NCBI GenBank assembly: GCA_024235915.1
Contig: JACKLO010000013.1
Location: 124,001-188,000 of the forward strand
Source: Burkholderiaceae bacterium
GTDB taxonomy: Bacteria > Pseudomonadota > Gammaproteobacteria > Burkholderiales > Burkholderiaceae_C
Direction of reading: 5' to 3'
DNA: 64,000 nucleotides
Shown here piece by piece: positions 17,742 through 25,345 of the stretch. The position numbers and the translations under genes were made by a program. Below the pieces are notes generated by a model. The model was not told the DNA's origin, did not search any database, and worked only from the letters and a program-made list of their open reading frames with translations. Each line of letters starts with the position of its first letter. The first letter of the stretch is position 1.

Positions 17742-17762
17742 AGCGCCGCCCGCGGCGGCGCT
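17742..17762 (-). terminator. Rho-independent terminator of the coxBA-ctaE operon
   Basis: A perfect 9-bp stem with 3-nt loop (AGCGCCGCC-N3-GGCGGCGCT) followed on the minus strand by TTTCATTTC. It sits 20 nt after the ctaE stop and also lies downstream of the convergent DUF2909 gene. Confidence 0.75.
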
Positions 17763-17782
17763 CCCTCAGGGGCGGCTGGCCG

Positions 17783-18667
17783 TCAGAGCCAGTAGACCAG
17801 GAAGTACAGGCCCAGCCAGACCACGTCCACGAAGTGCCAGTACCAGGCGGCACCTTCGAAGCCGAAGTGGCGCTGCGGCGTGAAGTGGCCCTTCATCAGG
17901 CGCAGCGTGATGAACAGCAGCATCAGCATGCCCACCAGCACGTGGAAACCGTGGAAGCCGGTGAGCATAAAGAAGGTGCTGCCGAAGATGCCGGAGCTGA
18001 GCTTGAGGTTCAGGTCGCGGTAGGCGTGCATGTACTCGTAGGCCTGCACGCACACGAAGGTGGCACCCAGGATCACGGTGATCCACATCCAGAAGATCGT
18101 CTTGCTGCGCTGGTTGGCGATCAGCGCATGGTGGGCGATCGTCAGCGTCAGGCCCGAGGTCAGCAGCAGCGCCGTGTTGATGGTCGGCAGCGGCCAGGGG
18201 CCCATGGTCTGGAACGGTTCGACGGTGCCGGCCGGCGACGCGGTGACGCCACCACCCGCACTCGGCCAGATGGCCTTGAAGTCAGGCCAGAGCAACTGGT
18301 GGTCCAGGTTGCCCAGCATCGGCAGCGCGTGCACGCGGGCCCAGTACAGCGCGCCGAAGAAGGCGGCGAAGAACATCACCTCCGAGAAGATGAACCAGCT
18401 CATGCTCCAGCGGAAGCTGACATCGATGCGGTCGGAGTAGAGACCGCCTTCGCTCTCACCGATGGCGTCGCGGAACCACTGCGACAGCACGGTCAGCCAG
18501 ATCACCAGGCCCGCGAGCAGGGAATACGCGCCCCAGCCAGCCCCGTTCACCCACTGGCCGGCGCCCAGGATGACGAAGAACATGCCGAGCGCGACCATCG
18601 CCGGATGGCGCGATGGACCGGGGATGAAGTAGTACGGGGTGGTTCCCGCAGGGGTCGTGGCCGCCAT
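17783..18667 (-). CDS. ctaE: Cytochrome c oxidase subunit III
   Basis: A 294-residue COX3 with seven membrane helices. The family patterns YYFIPGPSRHPAMVALGMF, SEVMFFAAFFGALYWAR, LLTSGLTLTIAHHAL and the C-terminal FHGFHVLVG...WHFVDVVWLGLYFLVYWL are intact. It is the last structural gene of the minus-strand cox operon and is followed by a strong hairpin terminator. Confidence 0.96.
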   Translation of the reverse strand: MAATTPAGTTPYYFIPGPSRHPAMVALGMFFVILGAGQWVNGAGWGAYSLLAGLVIWLTVLSQWFRDAIGESEGGLYSDRIDVSFRWSMSWFIFSEVMFFAAFFGALYWARVHALPMLGNLDHQLLWPDFKAIWPSAGGGVTASPAGTVEPFQTMGPWPLPTINTALLLTSGLTLTIAHHALIANQRSKTIFWMWITVILGATFVCVQAYEYMHAYRDLNLKLSSGIFGSTFFMLTGFHGFHVLVGMLMLLFITLRLMKGHFTPQRHFGFEGAAWYWHFVDVVWLGLYFLVYWL

Positions 18668-18713
18668 GGAACGTTCTCTCCTCGAAGCGAAATCCGATTG
18701 TCTTTGAAAGAGG

Positions 18714-18944
18714 TCAGCCGGCCACGCCGCTGCCGACGACCCAGCGCACGATGAGCACCAGGGTCAGCACGAAGAGGACCGCGCCGATGATGCCGGTGAC
18801 GATCACGTGCACCGGGTTGAGTTTCTGGATGTCCTGCTGGTAGCCCGCACCCTTGCGCAGGCCGATGAAGGACCACGCCACGGCCTTGACCGTCTGCCAG
18901 AAGGACAGTGGGCGCTGCGCCGCCTGCTTGAGATCCTGCGTCAC
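18714..18944 (-). CDS. DUF2970 small membrane protein
   Basis: A 76-residue protein with N-terminal LKQAAQRPLSFWQTVKAVAWSFIGLRKGAGYQ and one C-terminal membrane helix, matching the DUF2970 family that accompanies oxidase operons. The start is GTG 18944, whose GTGA overlaps the ctaG stop. Function is unknown; an accessory oxidase role is inferred from position. Confidence 0.82.
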   Translation of the reverse strand: MTQDLKQAAQRPLSFWQTVKAVAWSFIGLRKGAGYQQDIQKLNPVHVIVTGIIGAVLFVLTLVLIVRWVVGSGVAG

Positions 18945-19579
18945 GACCGCCCTCCGTCGGCCGGGGCGCGGGCAATGCCACCTGCCGGCTCCGCGGGCAC
19001 CTTGCCACCGACCTCGAAGAAGGTGTACGACAAGGTGATCGTCGTGACGTCCTTGGGCAGTTTGGGGTCGATGACAAAGACCACCGGCCACTCCTTGGCC
19101 TCACCCGGCTTCAGCACGTACTCGTTGAAGCAGAAGCACTCCAGCTTGGTGAAGTGGGGCGAAGCCTGCCGCGGGGCGTAGCTGGGAATGGCCTGTGCCG
19201 CCATCGTCCGGTTCTGCGCGTTGCGGAAGGTGTACATCACCGTGGCCAGTTCGCCAGGGTGCACCTGCAGGGACGAGACGGCGGGCTTGAAATCCCACGG
19301 GCCGCGGGCATTGGCGTCGAACTCGACGGTGATCGTGCGGGACGCATCGACCTGGGTGTTGCCGCCCGCCTTGGCGCCACCGAGCCAACCCTGCGACACC
19401 CGCTGCTCCGACACCGACAGCACGTTGATGCCCAGCGCATCGCAGATGGCGCGGTACATGGGCACCAGCGCGTAGCCAAAGCCGAACATCAGCACCGCGA
19501 TCACCGCCAGCTTGCCCAGCATGCGGCGGTTGTCGGCGCCAACGGCATTGGCGGTCTTGTTGGCCTCGCGCTCGGACAT
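18941..19579 (-). CDS. ctaG: Cytochrome c oxidase assembly protein CtaG/COX11
   Basis: A 212-residue protein with one N-terminal helix (LAVIAVLMFGFGYALVPMYR, about 23-42) and a periplasmic immunoglobulin-like domain that inserts CuB into COX1. The copper-binding CFCF motif is present in LECFCFNEYVLKPGEAKEWP. ATG 19579 (MSEREANK) is chosen over the longer frame to 19633, which overlaps the small assembly gene. The 3' end overlaps the DUF2970 start by 4 nt. Confidence 0.95.
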   Translation of the reverse strand: MSEREANKTANAVGADNRRMLGKLAVIAVLMFGFGYALVPMYRAICDALGINVLSVSEQRVSQGWLGGAKAGGNTQVDASRTITVEFDANARGPWDFKPAVSSLQVHPGELATVMYTFRNAQNRTMAAQAIPSYAPRQASPHFTKLECFCFNEYVLKPGEAKEWPVVFVIDPKLPKDVTTITLSYTFFEVGGKVPAEPAGGIARAPADGGRS

Positions 19580-19586
19580 GGTCAGT

Positions 19587-19700
19587 TCAGTTGGGCCCCA
19601 GAAACGCGATCTTGGCGACGAAGCCCAGCGCAAAGATCACCGCCACCGAGGCCAGGATCAGCCCCAGTCGGACGTTGGCCTTGCGCTGACGCTCGTCCAT
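19587..19700 (-). CDS. Cytochrome oxidase small assembly protein (37 residues)
   Basis: A 37-residue single-helix peptide, MDERQRKANVRLGLILASVA continuing to a hydrophobic end, starting at ATG 19700 and stopping 7 nt before the ctaG start. Small one-helix peptides at this exact position between coxA and ctaG are common in Burkholderiales and are usually named small assembly proteins. Charged N-terminus followed by one helix suggests an inner-membrane peptide. The role is inferred from context only. Confidence 0.78.
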   Translation of the reverse strand: MDERQRKANVRLGLILASVAVIFALGFVAKIAFLGPN

Positions 19701-19710
19701 CACGCGCACC

Positions 19711-21351
19711 TCAGCCGATCACCTTGGTCGCCGTCGCGTCGAGCTTCGGCGGGGTTTCGAAGGTGTGCCAGGGCGCCGGCGACGGCACTTCCCACTCCAG
19801 GCCTTCCGCACCGCGGCCGTCCGGGTCGTTCCACGGGCGCTGCGGGGCCTTCTCGCCCTTGCCCTGCATCATGGGCAGCACGACGAAGAAGAAGAAGTAC
19901 ACCTGCATCAGGCCGAAACCGAAGGCACCCGCCGAGGCGATCGCGTTGAAGTCGGCGAACTGCATCGGGTAGTCGGCGTAGCGGCGGGGCATGCCGGCCA
20001 GACCCAGGAAGTGCATCGGGAAGAACGTGATGTTGAAGAAGATCAACGAGCCCCAGAAGTGGATCTTGCCGCGCGTCGCCGAGAACATCACGCCGGTCCA
20101 CTTCGGGCCCCAGTAGTACACGCCGGCGAACAGCGCGAACAGCGAGCCGGCCACCAGCACGTAGTGGAAGTGCGCCACCACGTAGTAGGTGTCCTGCAAC
20201 TGGATGTCGATCGGGGCCATGGCCAGGATCAGACCGGTGAAGCCACCCATCGAGAAGACGAACAGGAAGCCGACCGACCACAACATCGGCACCTCGAAGG
20301 TCATCTCGCCCTTCCACATCGTGGCCAGCCAGTTGAAGATCTTCACGCCCGTGGGCACCGCGATCAGCATCGTCGCGTACATGAAGAACAACTGGCCGGT
20401 GACCGGCATGCCGGTCGTGTACATGTGGTGCGCCCAGACGATGAACGACAGGATCGCGATCGAAGCGGTCGCGTACACCATCGACGCGTAGCCGAACAGC
20501 GGCTTGCGCGCGAACGCCGGGATGATGGCGCTGACGATGCCGAACGCCGGCAGGATCATGATGTAGACCTCGGGGTGCCCGAAGAACCAGAAGATGTGCT
20601 GGTACATCACCGGGTCACCACCGCCAGCCGGGTTGAAGAAGCTGGTGCCGAAGTGACGGTCGGTCAGCGTCATCGTGATCGCGCCCGCCAGCACCGGCAT
20701 CACGGCGATCAGCAGGTAGGCGGTGATCAGCCAGGTCCAGCAGAACAGCGGCATCTTCATCAGCGTCATGCCGGGCGCGCGCATGTTCAGGATCGTGACG
20801 ATGATGTTGATCGAGCCCATGATGGAACTCGCGCCGAGGATGTGCATCGCGAAGATGCCAGCGTCCATCGACGGACCCATCTGCAGCGTCAGCGGCGCGT
20901 ACAGCGTCCAGCCCGCGGCAGGCGCCCCGCCCGGCATGAAGAACGACGACACCAGCATCAGCGCCGCCGGGATCATCAGCCAGAAGCTGAGGTTGTTCAT
21001 GCGCGCGAAGGCCATGTCCGCGGCGCCGATCTGCAGCGGAATCATCCAGTTCGCGAAGCCCACGAAGGCCGGCATGATGGCGCCGAACACCATGATCAGG
21101 CCGTGCATGGTCGTCAGCTGGTTGAACAGCTGCGGGTTCATGAACTGCAGGCCCGGCTGGAACAGCTCGGCGCGGATGCCCAGCGCCAGCACGCCGCCGA
21201 TCATCAGCATCGTGAACGAGAACAGCAGGTACAGCGTCCCGATGTCCTTGTGGTTGGTCGCGAAAACCCAGCGGCGCCAGCCGGTCGGGTGATGGTCGTG
21301 CGCGTGGTCGTCGTGCGCGTGACCGCCATGGTGGTCGAGGACTGCACTCAT
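19711..21351 (-). CDS. ctaD: Cytochrome c oxidase subunit I (aa3-type)
   Basis: A 546-residue haem-copper oxidase catalytic subunit with about twelve helices. The CuB/haem a3 ligands are visible in HIFWFFGHPEVYIMILPAFG (including the His-Tyr crosslink pair), WAHHMYT and VAHFHYVLVAGSLFAL. The K- and D-channel regions look complete. The histidine-rich N-terminus (DHHGGHAHDDHAHDHH) may bind metal. It reduces O2 using haem a, a3 and CuB. It lies between coxB and the 37-residue assembly gene. Confidence 0.97.
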   Translation of the reverse strand: MSAVLDHHGGHAHDDHAHDHHPTGWRRWVFATNHKDIGTLYLLFSFTMLMIGGVLALGIRAELFQPGLQFMNPQLFNQLTTMHGLIMVFGAIMPAFVGFANWMIPLQIGAADMAFARMNNLSFWLMIPAALMLVSSFFMPGGAPAAGWTLYAPLTLQMGPSMDAGIFAMHILGASSIMGSINIIVTILNMRAPGMTLMKMPLFCWTWLITAYLLIAVMPVLAGAITMTLTDRHFGTSFFNPAGGGDPVMYQHIFWFFGHPEVYIMILPAFGIVSAIIPAFARKPLFGYASMVYATASIAILSFIVWAHHMYTTGMPVTGQLFFMYATMLIAVPTGVKIFNWLATMWKGEMTFEVPMLWSVGFLFVFSMGGFTGLILAMAPIDIQLQDTYYVVAHFHYVLVAGSLFALFAGVYYWGPKWTGVMFSATRGKIHFWGSLIFFNITFFPMHFLGLAGMPRRYADYPMQFADFNAIASAGAFGFGLMQVYFFFFVVLPMMQGKGEKAPQRPWNDPDGRGAEGLEWEVPSPAPWHTFETPPKLDATATKVIG

Positions 21352-21375
21352 GCGATTCTCCTGGGCGGATGCTGA

Positions 21376-22542
21376 TTACTTGCGGGCAGCCACGATCTCG
21401 GCAGGCTGCACGAGCTTGCCGGTCTGGTTGCTCCAGGCGTTCTTGGTGTAGGTGATCACGGCAGCGATCTCGGTATCGGACAGCTGCTTCCAGGCTGGCA
21501 TCGTGCCGCCTGCGGCGCCGTTGAGCAGGATCTGGATCTGCGCCGCCGGGTCGTTCATGACGATGGCACTGCCATCCAGCGGCTTGATCGGGCCGGCACC
21601 CTTGCCGTTGGCCTGGTGGCAGGCCTGGCAGTTGGCCTGGTAGACCTTCTCGCCGCGTGCGACCAGATCGGCCAGCGCCCATTCCTTGTTCGGGTCGTCG
21701 GCCAGCGCCTGCATTTCCTTCATCTTGCCGCCCACCCAGGCGGTGTACTCGGCCTGCGTCACCACCTTCACGTGGATCGGCATGTAGGCGTGCTCCTTGC
21801 CGCACAGCTCGGCGCACTGGCCATAGAAGTCACCCGTCTTGTTCGCCTTGAACCAGGTGTCGCGCACGAAGCCGGGAATGGCGTCCTGCTTGACACCCAG
21901 CGACGGCACCATCCAAGCGTGGATCACGTCGTTGGCCGTCGTGACGATGCGCACCTTCTTGTCCACCGGCACCACCAGCGGGTTGTCCACCTTCAGCAGG
22001 TAGTCGTCGCCTTGGGGCGTGCCGGCGTCGGACAGCTCACGCTGCGCGCTGTCCAGCGTGGCCAGGAAGCCGATGCCCTCGCCTTCACCCTTGAGGTAGT
22101 CGTAACCCCACTTCCACTGGTAGCCCGTGGCCTTGATGGTGATGTCGGCATTGGACGTGTCCTTCTGCGCCACCACCGTGCGTGTGGCCATGGCACCCAT
22201 GCCGATGACGATCACGAAGGGCACGATGGTCCAGAGGATCTCGACCGTCAGGCTCTCGTGGAAGTTGGCGGCCTTGTGGCCCACCGACTTGCGATGCTTG
22301 AGGATCGAATAGAACATCACGCCGAAGACGGCGACGAAGATGCCCAGGCAGATGATCAGCATCACCCAGTGCAGCCACTGCTGCTGCTCGGCGATCTGTG
22401 ACGCCGGCGGGTGCAGATTGAGCTGATTGACGGCCGGGCCACCCGGCAGGTCGTTCACCTGCGCCAGGGCCGAAGCAGCCCAACCGGCCAGCATGCCGCC
22501 GGCAGCGACGCGACGCAGCAGTTTCATCGTTGTCGTGATCAT
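21376..22542 (-). CDS. ctaC: Cytochrome c oxidase subunit II with C-terminal cytochrome c domain
   Basis: A 388-residue exported protein: signal peptide (about 1-28), two membrane helices, a CuA cupredoxin domain (C243-x3-C247 in YGQCAELCGKEHAYM) and a C-terminal class I cytochrome c domain with C305-Q-A-C308-H309. This caa3-like fusion lets the subunit accept electrons through its own haem c. ATG 22542 is chosen because it overlaps the DUF2244 stop (ATGA), suggesting coupling; ATG 22527 is the alternative. The longer frame to 23070 lies inside DUF2244. Confidence 0.93.
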   Translation of the reverse strand: MITTTMKLLRRVAAGGMLAGWAASALAQVNDLPGGPAVNQLNLHPPASQIAEQQQWLHWVMLIICLGIFVAVFGVMFYSILKHRKSVGHKAANFHESLTVEILWTIVPFVIVIGMGAMATRTVVAQKDTSNADITIKATGYQWKWGYDYLKGEGEGIGFLATLDSAQRELSDAGTPQGDDYLLKVDNPLVVPVDKKVRIVTTANDVIHAWMVPSLGVKQDAIPGFVRDTWFKANKTGDFYGQCAELCGKEHAYMPIHVKVVTQAEYTAWVGGKMKEMQALADDPNKEWALADLVARGEKVYQANCQACHQANGKGAGPIKPLDGSAIVMNDPAAQIQILLNGAAGGTMPAWKQLSDTEIAAVITYTKNAWSNQTGKLVQPAEIVAARK

Positions 22543-23177
22543 CGTTGCGATTCCAGTTCCAATTCCTGTGTCTCCAGCGGCGCGAGCCCCGACTGCGCGC
22601 GACGCAGGGCCCGACGCAGTTCCTGCGCCAAGACGGCCCGGTGTTCTGGCCGCAGGAAGCGGCCGATCTGGATGCGTCGCCCTTCGCCGGCGAGTTCCAC
22701 CAGCGAACCCTGCGCCTGCGCGGGTTCGACGCTCAGCCATTCCGCGCGAAAGTCGGCGCGTTCCACCTGCGGCCCCAGCCAGCGCTCCACGACCAGTTCC
22801 CGTCCGCTGAGCGTGATGGTCTCGCGGTCGGCCGCATGGCGGGCATAGATGACCAGCGCCGCCCCGACGAGCAGCACCTCGACGCCGGCGAAGGCCAGCA
22901 CGAACGGTGCGCCATGCCACCAGAACGCAGCACCGATCAGCAGCGACACGGCACACAGCGACAGGTAGACCCAGAGCAGCTGGTGCGGGGTGATGGAGCA
23001 GTTGCGCCGCAGCACCCACTGCAGTGCCTCGCGCCCGTTGGCCGCGGGCATCACCCGCCCGAACCGCCACGCAGGCGCGGCCGCGGGGGCCGGCCAGGGG
23101 GAAGGGGCAGTGACGGTGCTCATCGACACGGAACGGGCTGCAGTGGTTCGATCCTCGGCCTGAACTTCAGCATTCAC
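22539..23177 (-). CDS. DUF2244 membrane protein heading the cox operon
   Basis: A 212-residue protein with two adjacent helices (LLWVYLSLCAVSLLIGAAFWW and FVLAFAGVEVLLVGAALVIYA) followed by a soluble domain with RETITLSGRELVVERWLGPQVERADFRAEWLSV, the DUF2244 pattern. Function is unknown, although the family repeatedly precedes coxB in betaproteobacteria. The stop overlaps the coxB start. The start is uncertain: ATG 23177 or ATG 23123 (MSTVTAP); neither has a strong ribosome-binding site. Confidence 0.82.
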   Translation of the reverse strand: MNAEVQAEDRTTAARSVSMSTVTAPSPWPAPAAAPAWRFGRVMPAANGREALQWVLRRNCSITPHQLLWVYLSLCAVSLLIGAAFWWHGAPFVLAFAGVEVLLVGAALVIYARHAADRETITLSGRELVVERWLGPQVERADFRAEWLSVEPAQAQGSLVELAGEGRRIQIGRFLRPEHRAVLAQELRRALRRAQSGLAPLETQELELESQR

Positions 23178-23227
23178 CCGACACGGTCAGGGGTACCAAA
23201 TATCAGTCTCGACTAATTCTATGCGCT

Positions 23228-23241
23228 TCGACCTGGATCAA
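23228..23241 (-). promoter_or_regulatory. FNR/ANR-like inverted repeat upstream of the cox operon
   Basis: On the minus strand this reads TTGATCCAGGTCGA, 8 of 10 matches to the FNR/ANR consensus TTGAT-N4-ATCAA. It lies 51 nt before the DUF2244 start, in the only gap upstream of the oxidase operon. A TAGAAT (23216-23221, minus) follows 6 nt downstream. Oxygen-dependent control would be sensible, but the match is imperfect. Confidence 0.4.
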
Positions 23242-23249
23242 ACCAGAGC

Positions 23250-24140
23250 TCAGCGCCGGAGTATAGATCGCATGGCTTCCAGCTCCACCCGCGTCTCACC
23301 CGACACAGGCACCTTGAGCCGTCCGCGCATGGCGTGACCGTAGACGATCTCGAAGGCCATCGCCGGCCGCGCGCCCCCGGCAGGGCTCAGGGTGGCCAGC
23401 AGTTCACGCCGCCAGCGCGGCGTGCGCAGCCCAGACCAACGGTCCGGATCGGCATTGCCACCCAGGCCCCGCAGTTCCCGCAGCAGCGCCTCGGCGTCCG
23501 GCCAGGTCAGCGTGAGCGTTTCCTGGTCCATCACCGGCTCGGCAAATCCCGCTTCCACCAGCATGTCACCAAGATCATGCATGTCCACCCACGGCGCTGC
23601 CGGCGGCGGCCAGCCCGACGCAGCATAGCGCTCACGCAGCGTCGGCAGCGTCCCCGGGCCCACCGTGGTGAACATCAGCACGCCATCTTCCGGCAACACG
23701 CGGTGCCAACGGCGCATCTCCGCCAAAGGGTCTGCGCACCAATGCAGGCCCATGTTGGCCCACAGCAGGTCGCCTGCGTTCGAGGTCAGGGCTGCGGCGG
23801 GCGTCAACGCCGCGGGTCGACGCCAGCGTCGAGGCGACCACCAGGGTGCCATCGGCAACGCCTCCCCGGCGACCCCGGCATCGTCAGGTGCGACGCGCAG
23901 CACGGAAGCCCCCGGGCACGCCTGGCGCAGCGGTTCGACACTGGCTTCATCGTGCCCGTACCAATCGATGATCCGCTGGGGCGGTTGCCGAAAGACCGGC
24001 AGCCGGTCGGCCATGCGACGAGCCACCTCACCATGCAACCAGGGTGGTTCCGTGGCTGCCGCCAATCGGCGCCGGATGTGGCGCAGCGCGGCGTCGTCAA
24101 CGGCGCGCCGGGTCGTTGGGGCACGCATCGCATCGGCCAT
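23250..24140 (-). CDS. BioC-like methyltransferase-fold protein
   Basis: A 296-residue protein with the overall layout of BioC malonyl-ACP O-methyltransferases: DLLWANMGLHWCADPLAEMRRWHRVLPEDGVLMFTTVGPGTL is the typical post-core segment, and the N-terminal AALRHIRRRLA fits too. However, the SAM-binding glycine loop is not recognisable; the expected site reads RIIDWYGHDEAS (56-67). It may bind SAM atypically or be inactive. The ATG 24140 start overlaps the divergent comF region; MRAP at 24128 is an alternative. It ends 9 nt before the FNR-like site of the cox operon. Confidence 0.72.
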   Translation of the reverse strand: MADAMRAPTTRRAVDDAALRHIRRRLAAATEPPWLHGEVARRMADRLPVFRQPPQRIIDWYGHDEASVEPLRQACPGASVLRVAPDDAGVAGEALPMAPWWSPRRWRRPAALTPAAALTSNAGDLLWANMGLHWCADPLAEMRRWHRVLPEDGVLMFTTVGPGTLPTLRERYAASGWPPPAAPWVDMHDLGDMLVEAGFAEPVMDQETLTLTWPDAEALLRELRGLGGNADPDRWSGLRTPRWRRELLATLSPAGGARPAMAFEIVYGHAMRGRLKVPVSGETRVELEAMRSILRR

Positions 24141-24165
24141 GCGAATCAGTATATTGATCCCCTCG

Positions 24166-24852
24166 ATGCAACGGTTTTCTCGAATCGATCGCCTGCGTGC
24201 ACCCGGGCAATGCGAACGCTGCCGCCGCTGGACGCAGGGCCGGCTCTGCAGCGACTGCTGCCCCCCGGAGGCCGCGACGCGTTGCCCCGGCTGTGGTTTG
24301 CGGCTGGCGGTGGCTGGTGCGCCGTGCGGCGCCTGCCTCGCGCACCCACTGCCGCTGCACCACTGCCACTGTGCGGTGGACTACGCGCCGCCGTGGGACC
24401 ACCTGATCGTGCAGTTCAAGTACCACGGCGCGGTCGACTTGGCCGATGCGCTGAGCTTGCGCCTTGCCGATGCCCTGCCGGCCGGCGCCGCCGCGGCCGT
24501 GGACATCGTGCTGCCGATGCCGCTGAGCCGCGAGCGGTTGGCTGAACGCGGCTACAACCAGGCCTGGGAACTGGCGCGTCGCGTGGCGCACCGCCACCGG
24601 CTCAAGGCCAACGCCCTGGCTTTGCAGCGCCCGGTGCACCGCGACCCCCAGGCCGGGCTGGATCGCGCCGAACGCCGCCGCAACCTGCGCGGCGTGTTCA
24701 CCGTGCCTCGACCACGCCAGGTGGCCGGCGGCCATGTCGCACTCGTGGACGACGTGATGACCACCGGGGCCACGCTGGCCGAGGCTGCGCAGGCGTTGCT
24801 TGACGCCGGCGCTGCATCGATCCAGGCCTGGGTTCTGGCGCGCACGCCTTGA
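24166..24852 (+). CDS. ComF family phosphoribosyltransferase-like protein
   Basis: A 228-residue protein with an N-terminal zinc-ribbon-like region (CERC, CSDC, CPGCG and CGAC pairs, residues about 12-55) and a C-terminal PRTase fold with the PRPP loop VALVDDVMTTGATL. FKYHGAVDLADAL, PMPLSRERLAERGYNQA and the AERRRNLRGVF segment are ComF/GntX signatures. ComF proteins support DNA uptake in competent bacteria; GntX supports gluconate use. ATG 24166 is chosen; ATG 24139 in the same frame overlaps the divergent bioC-like start codon. Confidence 0.87.
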   Translation: MQRFSRIDRLRAPGQCERCRRWTQGRLCSDCCPPEAATRCPGCGLRLAVAGAPCGACLAHPLPLHHCHCAVDYAPPWDHLIVQFKYHGAVDLADALSLRLADALPAGAAAAVDIVLPMPLSRERLAERGYNQAWELARRVAHRHRLKANALALQRPVHRDPQAGLDRAERRRNLRGVFTVPRPRQVAGGHVALVDDVMTTGATLAEAAQALLDAGAASIQAWVLARTP

Positions 24853-24874
24853 CCGGCACTCCCGGCACTCCCAG

Positions 24875-25345
24875 ATGTTCCACATCGTTCTGATCGCCCC
24901 CGAGATCCCGCCCAACACCGGCAACGTGATCCGGCTGGCCGCCAACACCGGGTGCACCCTGCATCTGGTCGAACCGCTGGGCTTCTCGATGGACGACAAG
25001 CTGCTGCGCCGGGCCGGCCTGGACTACCACGAGTACGCCGCTGTGCAGCGCCATGCCGATTGGGGAGCACTGTGCGCCACGGCCGGCGGCGACGCCACCC
25101 GGCGCTTTGCCTTCACCACAAGGGGCAGCCAGCCCATGGCCGACGTCGCCTGGCAGCCGGGCGATTGGCTGGTCTTCGGCAGCGAATCTCAGGGCCTGCC
25201 GCCCACACTGCGCGACAGTTTTCCGCCGACGCAGCGAGTGCGCCTGCCGATGCGGCCGGGACAGCGCAGCCTGAACCTGAGCAACGCCGTGGCGGTGGCC
25301 GTCTTCGAGGCCTGGCGGCAGCAGGGTTACGCCGGCGGCGGCTGA
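24875..25345 (+). CDS. trmL: tRNA (cytidine/uridine-34-2'-O)-methyltransferase
   Basis: A 156-residue SPOUT methyltransferase that modifies the wobble base of tRNA-Leu isoacceptors. FHIVLIAPEIPPNTGNVIRLAANTG (residues 2-26), WLVFGSESQGLP and the C-terminal knot RLPMRPGQRSLNLSNAVAVAVFEAWRQ are the TrmL signature. The start ATG 24875 is the normal one; an in-frame extension to 24800 lies within comF. The 3' end overlaps the convergent gpsA by 19 nt. Confidence 0.94.
   Translation: MFHIVLIAPEIPPNTGNVIRLAANTGCTLHLVEPLGFSMDDKLLRRAGLDYHEYAAVQRHADWGALCATAGGDATRRFAFTTRGSQPMADVAWQPGDWLVFGSESQGLPPTLRDSFPPTQRVRLPMRPGQRSLNLSNAVAVAVFEAWRQQGYAGGG

Noticed and set aside
19765..21375. Long plus-strand open frame of 536 codons antisense to ctaD
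   Set aside because: It is a high-GC shadow: the translation is rich in Arg, His and Gln with no domain, and it lies exactly over an unmistakable COX1.
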